DNA of 64,000 nucleotides from Pelagophyceae sp. CCMP2097 (Eukaryota; Sar; Pelagophyceae). The DNA is taken from the NCBI GenBank assembly GCA_026770575.1, contig MU657269.1, positions 76,138 through 140,137 of the forward strand. The letters are read 5' to 3'. Positions 21,301 through 30,412 of the stretch are shown here, one piece after another. A program made the position numbers and the translations under genes. The notes under the pieces were generated by a model. That model was not told where the DNA came from and did not search any database. It was given only the letters and a program-made list of their open reading frames with translations. Numbering within the stretch: position 1 is the stretch's first letter; every line of letters starts with the position of its first letter.

Positions 21301-24300
21301 GGAAATCCTCGACACTGCCACGATGTTGTTTGCGGCGGGACCGGCGATGCTGTCGGCGAGGTACAGGTGTGCGGCAGTTGCGTTTGACGGCAAGCACGTG
21401 ATGGTCGTGGGAGGCATGGACACGCAGCTTACAGCGTCTTTCCTATGTGGCAAACCTGGACGTTGCGGCACCGGACATGCTCTCGTCGGGAGGCGACGGG
21501 GGAGAGGCTCGCATCGGGAGCCGTGAGACGCGAGGGGGTTCCCAGAGCGACCGCAGGAGCAGGGGTGGTGTATTCGGGTCGGGTTTTCAATTCGTGCCGC
21601 ACCCAAAGGGTCGCGGGTTTGTCGAGCGACCAAACCCGTCTTCGAAGGGCCGGGGTCGGGTTCGGGCCACGGCCAGACCCACTCAAAGACGGGTCGGTCA
21701 AAAGACCCGTCAAGCCCGACCCGCGGATTTCGGGCAAACCCGAACCCGTCGCTGCTCATAATAATAATAATAATAATAATAAATTACAGGGCAGGCAGCC
21801 CGGGGGGGCTGCCGTCCAGTCCAGGAGGACCTATCCCTGGCCGAGTCGGATCAACCAACCTAGCACGAATGTGATGAACTTTATACAAGAAACGATAGAT
21901 ATCAATATCAACAGCTGGGCTGTTGTTGTCACTCATAATGTAATCGACCTTCTGAGAGGTAGTTAGATTCACAAATGATCGAACTTTGGCTTCGATTTTG
22001 GCAAAGCACGCATCGCGGGGCGCCCTATACGCTTCGCAGACGCCCAAAACGTGGTGTAATGATTCGCTCCTATCTCCGGCTCATCTAGATGGCCCCTTGA
22101 GACGGCCATTCGAAACGGCGCCTTGAGAAGGCCCCTGGAGACGGCCCCTGGAGACGGCTACTCGAAACGGCGCCTTGGGTCGATGCTTCGAAAAGGCCCC
22201 TCGAGACAAGGGGGGGTGCGCGCCCAATGTTTTTGATAGCAATTCCGATAAGGCTTGGGTCCGTTCGCCCTCCGTAGTGGACTTAAGGCCCCATTTTAGA
22301 CTTGATAAATTCTCAAAAGATGGCTTATTGACAATTCCAAGTCCAAAAGAGGAAAGTTTCCGGAAATTTGAGATTAGTCGGTCTTTGGTGGCCAGTACCT
22401 CAGCTCTCCAGGGGTGCCCGTTGTCACGGGCGACGGATATGAAGAGCCCTTAACCTCCTCTTTCGAACGCTCCAGTCTGTGACTATAAAGCTGCTTGCAG
22501 AGCTGAGCTACAGGTTGCCAAAGTTCGAGAAAAGGCCAACTTTGAGACCGCATAACTTTTGACTGCAAGGGTGCCCGTTGTCACGGGCGACGGATCGAGG
22601 TAGAGCCCAGCCTCCTCTCGCGATCCCCGAAGTCCGTGACAACGGGCACCCTTGCAGTCAAAAGATATCATGCTCCAAAATCGTACTTTTTTCGCGCAAC
22701 CCCTCCTCCTCGAGACGGCTCCTTTCGACGGCCATTCAAAACGATGCCTTGAGACGACCTCTTGAGACGGCCCTTCGAGACGGTGCCTCGAGAAGGCTCC
22801 TCTCTCCGGATTTCGAGACGGCCCTTGGAGACGGCCATTCAAAAAGGCCCATCGAGACAGCTTCTCGAGACGGCCTCTTGAGACGGCCCTTCGAAACGAC
22901 CCCTCGAGACGGCCCTTTGAGACGGCCACTCGAAACGGCGCCTTGAGACGGTCCCTCGAGAGGCTCGGGCGGTTCCTCGGATGGTCGCTTCGACGGTCCC
23001 TTGGACAATTCCTTTGGACACTTCTTTTGACGGTCTTTCGAACCCTGAACAGTCCCTCGGACATTCCCTTGGGCGGTCCTTTGGACACTTCCTTCTGACT
23101 GTTTCTTGGACGATCCCTTGGGCGGCCCCTCGGACGGTCCCCTCTGCGACGGTTCCGTGGACGGTCTCTTTGACGGTCCTTTCGAAGGTCCTTTCGACGG
23201 TCCCTTCGACCGGTCCCTTGGACGGTCCCTCGACGGTCCCTTTTCGGTAGTCCCGTGTAAGGTCCCTCGGATGCTTCCTTGGGCGGTCGCTCGGCTGCCG
23301 TCTCCTCGACTGCAGTCCCTCTGCGTCCCTCTGGGCGGTCCCTCGGACGGGCCCTCGGACGGTCGCTTGGATGGTCTCTTGGGCGGTACCTCGGATGGTC
23401 GCTTGGGCGGGTACCTTGGACGGTCCCTTTGGACAGTTCCTTAGACGGTCCCTCGACGGGCCCTCTGTGACCGTCGCTTTGGCGGTGGCCCCTCGATAGT
23501 CCCTTGGACGGCCACTCGGCTGCCGGCCCCTCGACTGCGGCCTTTCTGCGACGTCTCCTGGGCGGGTCCTCGGACGGTCGCTTGGACGGGCCCTCGAACC
23601 GCTATCGAAGCATATGGCATCCCGTGCGAGGAACGGTGAAGGGACCCTGTAGGGGCCCGAACACGCGTCTCTGACAAGGAACCCTGCGTGGGGGCTTGAT
23701 AGGCCCTTCAAAGAGGCCTTGCAAGTGACCGTGCAGAGGCCTTGTAAGTGACCGCCAAAGAGGCCTTGCAAGGGCCCGTCCGGAGAGCTTTTCAATTTGT
23801 GCCGAACCCTCGGGTCGCGGGTTTGTCGAGTGACCCAACCCGTCTTCCCGGGTCGGATTTGGGTTTGGGCCACGGCCAAACCCGCGGGTCGACGGGTCGG
23901 CCAAAACGCGCAAACCCGGCAAACCCGACCCGCGGGCTTCGGGCAAACCCGAACCCGTCCCTGCTCCTGCGCGACGGGGGCCCCAGAGCGACCGGCAGAC
24001 CATATCGGAATCCGTGACAAGGACGGGTGTCCCAGAACGAGTACCGCGCTCCTAGGCACTGCAAGATCCTGGCCTCGACGGAGGTGCTCGACGTTGAGAC
24101 GATGGCCTTTGCGCCCGGGTACGTCCTCGATGGTCGCAGTCGCGTGTCAGAGGCGACGGCGAGTGATGATCACAGAGCCGCGGGCAGACGCTGATCGCCA
24201 CCCGGGTTGTGGCACCGTGGTCGTGCCGCCGTTCTTCAGAGGCCTTTGACGGAGAGCTGCCGTCGCTTCCGCCCGGTGGCACTCCGCCCTTTTGACGTCG

Positions 24301-24465
24301 CTCCGCTCTAGGCCGTCGCTGCAGACGGCGCGCGTGCTCTGCGCGGCCGTCTTCGTCGCGGCGGCGCGCGCCGACTGCGAGGGCGCGCGCGTTGTCGTTG
24401 TTGGCGGGAGGAATGACCGAAAAGGACTCTCCTCGACGGAAGTGCTGGTGGCAGAATACCCGTGA
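18313..24465 (+). CDS. KCTD-type BTB/T1 plus kelch protein, copy C, spread over at least five exons
   Basis: Exon 1 is 18313-18414, exon 2 18473-19198 (leader, coiled coil, T1 domain LLNVGGARFETSTSVLTNVE, first blades), exon 3 20972 to about 21440 (three blades), then about 24066-24118 and 24312-24465. The first intron is 58 bp (GTAAGT) at the same place as in copies A, B and D. The second is 1773 bp (GTGCGT) and joins KVLV to VGGKGGYG in phase. The last two exons join as MAFAPG / PSLQTARVLCAAVF and end SSTEVLVAEYP. Around 21440 the frame slips (LDVAAPDMLSSG is one base out), so either an exon boundary is missed or the gene is damaged. The introns hold four R2 repeats, a LINE end and GGACGGTC-type tracts. 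It is clearly a relative of copies A and B; integrity is uncertain. Confidence 0.65.
19258..19470 (+). repeat. R2 repeat (CGGGT-rich, ~200 bp), copy 1
   Basis: Starts GTGTATTCGGGTCGG, contains TTTGTGCCGAACCCTCGGG, GGCCAGACCCGCGGGTCGG and AACGCGCAAACCCGG, and ends CGGGTTTCGGGCAAACCCG. The ends are roughly inverted (TCGGGT-CGGGTTT against GACGGGTTCGGGTTT in the related copies). It lies just inside intron 2 of kelch gene C. Confidence 0.7.
19471..20640 (+). repeat. GGACGGTC / CGAGACGGCC minisatellite tract in intron 2 of kelch gene C
   Basis: Degenerate 10-20-bp units (CGGACGGTCCCTC, then CTCGGACAGTCG, then CTCGAGACGGCCC) fill this stretch. All six frames stay open for long runs because the units are GC-rich and lack stops; these frames are not genes. 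Confidence 0.8.
20755..20945 (+). repeat. R2 repeat, copy 2
   Basis: Starts TCTTCGGGTCTGG and ends CGGGCAAACCCGAACCCG, about 25 bp before the acceptor of exon 3 of kelch gene C. Confidence 0.7.
21565..21762 (+). repeat. R2 repeat, copy 3
   Basis: Starts GTGTATTCGGGTCGGG and ends GGCAAACCCGAACCCG. It is followed directly by the ATAATA tail of the inverted LINE fragment. Confidence 0.7.
21766..22078 (-). mobile_element. 5'-truncated LINE 3' end, copy 2 (inverted)
   Basis: On the minus strand: GDRSESLHHVLGVCEAYRAP, then QKVDYIMSDNNSPAVDIDIY, then VHHIRARLVDPTRPG and a stop at 21784, then a TTATTATTA tail. The order and spacing of conserved residues match copy 1 at 17905. It lies inside kelch gene C in the opposite orientation to the gene. 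Confidence 0.7.
22557..22663. repeat. Perfect 30-bp inverted repeat (foldback)
   Basis: Arms 22557-22586 and 22634-22663 are exact reverse complements (TTTTGACTGCAAGGGTGCCC ...), with a 47-bp spacer that also pairs in part (GGATCG / CGATCC). Each arm contains the small hairpin GCCCGT-TGTC-ACGGGC. A third copy of GGGTGCCCGTTGTCACGGGC lies near 22412. Confidence 0.85.
22690..23620 (+). repeat. CTCGAGACGGCCC / GGACGGTCCCTCGG minisatellite tract
   Basis: Same degenerate unit classes as 19471-20640, again within the long intronic region of kelch gene C, with GACGGTCCCTCGGACGG units dominating the second half. Confidence 0.8.
23790..23975 (+). repeat. R2 repeat, copy 4
   Basis: Contains TTTGTGCCGAACCCTCGGG, GGCCAAACCCGCGGGTCG and AACGCGCAAACCCGGC, and ends GGCAAACCCGAACCCGTCC. 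It lies less than 100 bp before the next kelch-coding exon. Confidence 0.7.
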
Positions 24466-25155
24466 CCCCGCCAAAGACCCTATACCCACCAAAGACCCGG
24501 CGCCAGCCGTGCAGAGCCCGGCCGCCGGGCGACAACCGGTCGTCGTGTGCTCCGCAAGGCCGCGCGAAAACCGGCGACAACACCGGCGGCGACGTGCTGT
24601 CGACCCTTCTCCGCCATCGGTGACACCCTCCGCCGTCGGTGGCACCCTCCGCCGCCGGTGTTCGGACGCCGCCTCTCTACGCATGCATTATTATCCTCTT
24701 CTTAAACACCTCTCCTGCGGTGGACCTCTCCTTCGGTGTACCACGCCCGGCACCGAGGCCCGCCGGGGCGCAGCAAGTCTGCCGGCGATGCAACCGAGTC
24801 TGCAACCGAGTCTGCCGGCGAATCGCGAGAGGCGCGGCCTGCCGTACGGCCGCACGCAGCCTCGGGTTCGGAGAAGCCGGAAAACGACTGTCGGAGGACC
24901 CTGGCTCCGTGATCCTCTCTCGACTCGCTCCAAGAACTGGCGCTGCGGGCGCGCCCTCTGCGGGCACGGCGCCTCTCAAAGGTCGCCGAGCCCATCCCGA
25001 ACGGCCGCAATCGCGCCGTGGGGGTGGCCCGCCGCATCCGCATCGAGGTGACCCCGGGCCGCTGCACGCTAGGGCCCGAGGCGCACGATGACAGTCCCTT
25101 TTGCGCATGCTTCGAAGAGTGAGGCCGGCTCGCACTGAGGTACCCATCTAAAGTT
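24466..25155. other. Intergenic, nothing recognised
   Basis: Between the end of kelch gene C and the decayed WD40 gene. It contains short CTCCGCC(G/A)TCGGTG repeats near 24610-24660 and otherwise only GC-driven open frames. Confidence 0.4.
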
Positions 25156-26567
25156 TTACAGCACGACGTTCCAGAGGCGCGCCGTCGTGTCGCGGCTCGC
25201 CGTCACGACGCGCGCGCCGTCGGGCGAGAACGCGCAGCTGTGGACCTTGGTGTGTCTCTCGAGCGTCGTCAGCAGCGCGCCCGTCTTGGCGTCCCACAGC
25301 CGCGCCGTCTTGTCGTAGCTCGCCGTCACGACGCGCTTGCCATCGGGCGAGAACGCGCAGCTTGTGACTTCGTGTGTGGCCCTCGAGCGTCGCCTGCGGC
25401 GCGCCAGACTCGGCGTTCCAGACCCGTGCCGTCTTATCCCAGCTCGCTGTGACGATGCATTTGCTGTCGGGCGAGAACGCGCAGCATTCGATAACGCCGG
25501 TGTGCCCCTCGAGCGTCAGAAGCAGCGCGCCCGTCTTGGCATCCCAAAGCCGCGCCGTCTCGTCGTAGCTCACCGTCACGATGCGCTTGCCGTCGGGCGA
25601 GAACGCGCAGCTCCGGATGTTGTCGGTGTGCCCCACGAGCGTCGCCTGCAGTGCGCCCGCCTCAGTGTCCTAGAGCAGCGCCGCCCTGTCGCGGCTCGCC
25701 GTCACGACGTGCTCGCCGTCGGGCGAGAACGCCCAGTTATAGAAGTCGGCGTCGTGCCCCTCGAGCATCATCAGCAGGGCGCCCGTTTCAGCGTCCCAGA
25801 GCCGCACCGTCTGGTCGTAGCTCGCCGTCGCAATGCGCTTGCCGTCGGGCGAAAACGCGCAGCTGTTGACGGGGCGGGTGTGTCCCTCGAGCGTCGTCAG
25901 CAGCGCGCCCGTCTCGGCGTCCCACAGCTGCGCTGTCTTGTCGTGGCTCGCCGTCACGACGCGCTTGCCGTCGGACGAGAACGCGCAGCTGTACGTCGGT
26001 GTGCCTCTCGAGCGTCTGCAGCAGCGCGCCCGTCTCGGCGTCCCACAGCCGCGCCGTCGTGTCCCCGCTCGCCGTCAGGAGGCGCTTGCCGTCGGGCGAG
26101 AGCGAGCAGCTCATGACGGGGCTGGTGTGCCCCTTGAGGATGGTCGTGCCTTTGGAGATGTGGTCCTGCCAGATGAGTTTGCGCACGGCCAGCGCCGCGG
26201 CCGGCGCTTCGCGCGCGACTTGCTTCGTAACAAAGAGCGCGTTCGGCGATGCCGCCAGCCGCAGGACGGCATTGAGCAGGTCATGCTGCGCGAAGACGGC
26301 GAGGACCGCCGGTCCGACGGCGCGGCGCCGTTCGACGGGCCGTTCGCCGCGCCGCGAGGGCTGACGGGCGCCCCCCCCGCATGCGCCCCGCGAAGGCCGG
26401 CGCCTTTTTCTTTGCCGCGCGGTCGGGTCTCGACGCGCGCTCGCTCGACACAAGGAGTGGCGCCGCGGGGCCGCGCCGGCGCCCCTCCGACTTCGAAGCA
26501 CCATTATTACAAGAGCGCGCCGGAGGCACACGGAGGACCCGAAGGATACAGCCAAATCCCATTGCAA
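25156..26567 (-). pseudogene. WD40-repeat gene, copy 2, with several lesions
   Basis: The minus strand carries the same leader as copy 1 (LFVTKQVAREAPAAALAVRK, LIWQDHISKGTTILKGHTS) and about eight WD40 units, ending RLWNVVL. It is broken by a frameshift near 26000, an in-frame stop at about 25670 and another frameshift near 25370. Between lesions the repeats are well preserved (SCAFSPDGKRIVTVSYD), so decay is recent, or several sequencing errors are present. Confidence 0.75.
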
Positions 26568-26573
26568 TGCCCA

Positions 26574-27060
26574 CGTAAATAATTGAAATTATTTAACTAA
26601 TCGCTGAACTTTCAAATCCTCCTTATCTTTATTTTTATTATTNNNNNNNNNNCGTAAATAATTGAAATTATTTAACTAATCGCTGAACTTTCAAATCCTC
26701 CTTATCTTTATTTTTATTATTTTATTTCTTATTGAGCTATTTCTTTTTTCTTTTTTTTGCGGCCGACCAGATTCGAACCTATGACCAAAAACTTCTTCTA
26801 TGATGATTCCAATGAGGCTCCTGCTCGACCTCAACTCCCAATTTTAGCAATCGCATCAACCACCAATCGCTGAATCGGCCGAGTTGCTGCCTTTTTCTTC
26901 CCAAAGGTGGAACCTCGGATTTGCTGGGCGACAGACAAACGGACAGAGACAAACAGACGGACAGACAGACATAATTGCCCCTGGTAGATCTAATCCTTCA
27001 ATCAAAGGACCCGAAGGGCCCTTGGCGTAAACTGACGTTGAATAAACGGCAAGGACCCTT
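26574..27060. other. AT-rich island with a 10-N gap and identical flanks
   Basis: Composition changes abruptly to AT-rich (AATAATTGAAATTATTTAAC, TTTATTTTTATTATT). Bases 26574-26642 and 26653-26721 are the same 69 bp on either side of the Ns, so the gap is probably an unmerged contig overlap. The island also has a T-arm-like motif on the minus strand (GGTCATAGGTTCGAATCTGG at 26766-26786) and a GACA/GACAAACA microsatellite at about 26929-26970. No gene is visible. Confidence 0.6.
26643..26652. other. Assembly gap (10 N)
   Basis: Flanked by identical 69-bp sequences; see the island entry. Confidence 0.95.
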
Positions 27061-27137
27061 TCGAGTCCTCAAAAACTGCTAAGGATCCTAGGACGATAAC
27101 AGCTGGGCTCGGCGATCATAAACATCGCTAAGTCGAC

Positions 27138-29736
27138 ATGCCGCCGCCGCGGCGCCGCCGGCCGTGGTTTGCGGTGGTCGCGGCCGCGTTGCGCGCGGCG
27201 GCCGCGGAGACGGCGCGGGGGCCGTTTGACGATTTCCGCCGGCCGTTTGAGGAGCAGTGCGTTCGAAACGCACTCACAAACGAAGAGTGCGAAACACGTT
27301 GGCACACGTGGGCGCGCTTCGCGACAAAAGACCGCGCAAGAAAAGCCGACCACGACGCCGCCGCGACCGTGCGTCACCGCGGGTGCAGGAGGAAAGGCGG
27401 GGGACGTCTGATGCCGCCTAGACGCGTTTTCCTTCCGACGCCGCCTACGCCAACCTTCCTTCTGCTCATACACGACGCTGGCATCCTCTGCTCTCGTGCT
27501 TGCGTTGCACGCGTCTCGCAGGCGTCGCCGTTCGAGGACCTGCGCCTCTTTGCCGCGGCGGGCGCCGCAGAGGTGCGCGCGGGACTCGGGTCGTTGGGCG
27601 TTCGACGTCTCGTGACGTTGCAAAGGAGCGAGCTTGCACCGACCTTGCAGAGGCCTCGTTCGCCGCGTCCTTTGGCGCCGTCCTTTCGACGCGGGCCGTA
27701 GGAGGCTGCGTCGCTGGGCGCGTTGAGCTATGAGCCTCTGCGCCTCGGCACTGAGTTCGACGCGGGGCGTTGCAAGAGCGACACCGTCGTCGCCGTCGGC
27801 GTCGTCACCGCGGCCGCGCACCACGATCGGCGCGCGGTGCGTGGGAGCGGCAATTCTTGAAAGAGGCTCGTCGCGACGCGTCGAGAGAGAGGCTCGTTGT
27901 GGCGTCTGAAGCGCCGTCTCAAAAAGGCAATGCGTTCCACGTGGCTCGGTGCCGCGGGCGCCGACTGTGATTTCCGCTTCTTCGTCGCGCTGCAGCCGGG
28001 CGGTGTCGTTCCTGGAGGATTGCTGCTCGAGATGCATCAGGTTGGCCTCCTTTGAGAGCCTCCTTCGAGAGCCGCCATCGACGGAGAGTGGCAGCCGACG
28101 CGCGGTGAAAGGCGGGGTTCGAGGAGCGTGTCGGGGTGATGTTTCGAGTGTTGGAGCGTAGGAAAGAAGGCGGGGTTTCGAGTCTCGAGGATTCGAGTGT
28201 TCGAGCGTATGAAAAAGGCGTCCTCGTGCGTAGGAACGCGACGTCCTCGCCCTCAATTTCACAGAGTCGTACAAGCGCACCGTCCACAAGGCTCTCGCCA
28301 TCTTCAAGTGGGGTGCGTGGAGGACGCCTTTAAGCACCTCTGACAGTCGAAGAATTGTGGCCCCCCAAAAGAATTGTGGGCCCCCAAAAACGTCGCAGGC
28401 ACTTCCGCCTGCAACGCCTGGTACGTGCTGCGCTGCAACGATGACATCTACCTGCGCCTCGGCGCGACGCTCAAGATGGTGTATGGGGCGGGGCCGCCGA
28501 CGAGGGTCTACGCGGGCAAGTTTCTCACGGGCATGCGCGTGCCGCACAGCGTCGTCGGCAAATCACGCACCGTGTATGAAACCCGGTCACCCTCGCAAAA
28601 GAGGCGCGCGAAAGAAGCAGAGGCACGGCCACGTGGAGTAAAATACCACAAAATACCACAAAATACCCAGGTCCCGCGCTTCGAGGCGCTGCCGCAACCA
28701 CCGCCGGGCGCCGACGCCGCAGATTGGCTTCAAGCGGCCAAGGCGTGGACTGTTGGGCGGGCGGCGTACCCTGCGGACGAATATCCGACGTTTGCGCAAG
28801 GCAACGTTCCGACCCGCGTCGGGGATTTCATGTCTGAAAGACACCATCGTGATCCTCGAGTCGCGGGCGGCATCTGCGGCTCGAGAAGCGCCGGGGGGGA
28901 GCGAGTCCGTTCTTTGCGATCATTACGGTCTTAGGCTTACATCGTCTCAAGGGACATCGCTATCTCAATGGCCCGCGCCGCCGACGGCGCCTTCGGCGAC
29001 GCCTCGCAGCTGCCGGACGACGTGCTCATGGGCTTAGTAGTCGACTCTGTGACGGCGGGGAACTTTCGCGCCGTGAAGCATCCGGCGTCGAATCCCGACG
29101 AGAGCCTGAGAGGCACGAGGCCCTACCGGCGAGAGCCTGAGAGGGCTCTCGAGGAAAGCCCCCGCGGCGCCGCCTCAAGAGGGCGTCGCTTTGGGCCCGA
29201 CGGATGCGCCGCAGAGGCGCGTCGCCTCGAGAGCACGATGGACGCTTCTGCTCATCCACAGCCCACGTCGCCACCCCGTGTCTAGGTTTCCATCCCGACG
29301 GACTACGAATTAGAAGGCCGCTGGACTTCCTGCAGCGACGGCGCGCTCTGGCACTTTAACTTGCACGCTGAACACATGCGCGACATCCACGCGCCGGTTT
29401 CGAAGAGGGCGCTGCAAGTCGAGTGAGTTGAAGGCTTGGGGCGACGCTTCCGTTGCGCCGGCCCTGAACCTCTATGCCAGCGTCGTTCGACGCAGGCTCG
29501 GCGCGGCGGGCGTCGTCACCGTCGCCGTCGACGCTGGCGCGGACCACGACGTGGCGGCTCGATGCCAAGTTGCGGCTGCGACGTTCTACGAAAACCACGG
29601 CCCGCTCGGCGGCGGCGGCTGTGACTCCGGCGACGCCGAATGCGTCGTCGCCTTCCTTGCAAAAGCGCTCGCCGCGCAGCCGGTGGAAGTGTCGCAGTGC
29701 GCGGGCGTGCCGGGAAGAGTCTTCTGCTGCGGCTAG
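27138..29736 (+). CDS. GT31-family glycosyltransferase (beta-1,3-galactosyltransferase-like), multi-exon
   Basis: GT31 enzymes add galactose or related sugars in the Golgi. Exons in phase: 27138-27368 (signal anchor WFAVVAAALRAAAAE), about 27522-27572, 27702-27836 (TVVAVGVVTAAAHHDRRA), 27927-28040 (AMRSTWLGAAGADCDFRFFV), 28234-28312 (ERDVLALNFTESYKRTVHKA), 28399-28805 (WYVLRCNDDIYLRLG, YPADEYPTFAQGN), 28935-29072 (AYIVSRDIAISMAR, LPDDVLMGL), 29286-29422. The order matches the GT31 fold: R..R.TW, E..DVL..NF.ESY, the metal-binding NDD, and YP....GN.Y.VSRD. If GTGAGT at 29423 is a donor, a 58-bp intron leads in frame to 29481-29736 and 515 residues; otherwise the stop is TGA at 29424. Exon 2 and a possible extra intron at 28569-28668 are uncertain. 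Confidence 0.75.
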
Positions 29737-29737
29737 C

Positions 29738-29815
29738 GCTCCCGCTGCGGCGAGCGCTCCTGCTGTGGCGAGACCTCCTGCTGCGGCGAGCGCTCCTGCT
29801 GCGGCGAACGCGGGC
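29738..29815 (+). repeat. 18-bp minisatellite (GCGCTCCTGCTGCGGCGA)
   Basis: Four to five imperfect copies just past the end of the GT31 gene. Confidence 0.8.
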
Positions 29816-30412
29816 AGGCGTCGGCGTCACGCTGGCGGAAGTTGTGACCACCCGCATCTCGGCGAGCACGACCACCGCCACGCAGGAGCTCCCACGACCG
29901 GGTGGTGTCGCCGGAGGAGCGACGGGCGACCGCACGCAGGAGGAGCTCCCGCGACGCCAAGCTGGCGACTTTTGAGGGGCCCTCCAAGGCTCCGCGGCTC
30001 AACGCGCGCCGCCGGGGGCCGCGCCCTACCTCGCCGCGCGCCGACGGCCGGCGGCGCGCGGCGGCGCTTCGGACCGACGCGACGGCCATCGGACCGAGCG
30101 GGTCGCCCGCAAGACGATGGTGACCATCTTTGCTGCGGCCGACCACTGGCACCGTCGGCGTGGAGCGGCGGAAGGCGGCGCTCCGTCGCGGCCGGCGGTG
30201 CTCTATTTAACATGTGCTATGTAACACGCGGTCCCACACGACCGCCGGGAATGGCCGCGGCTCGCCCTCAGACGGACGATGGATGCGCCATACAGCCACG
30301 TCGACGATGTACGTGCCATGAGACGGACGCGGGGAAGGCGGGCCCCTTGCTTGCTGAAAATCCACCCTGGCCAGGGCCCTCTTCCGGGACTCAACCAAAG
30401 TCGAATGCAGTT
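29816..30412. other. Intergenic, nothing recognised
   Basis: Between convergent genes. A fragment of the R1 repeat (GCTTGCTGAAAATCCACCC) lies at about 30348-30372. Confidence 0.4.

Noticed and set aside
26761..26786. tRNA 3' half in the AT-rich island
   Set aside because: GGTTCGAATC is present, but the T-stem does not pair fully and no cloverleaf can be drawn from the upstream sequence.
27069..28547. Long minus-strand open frame (492 codons)
   Set aside because: It overlaps the GT31 exons on the other strand, which carry clear family motifs; the minus frame has none.
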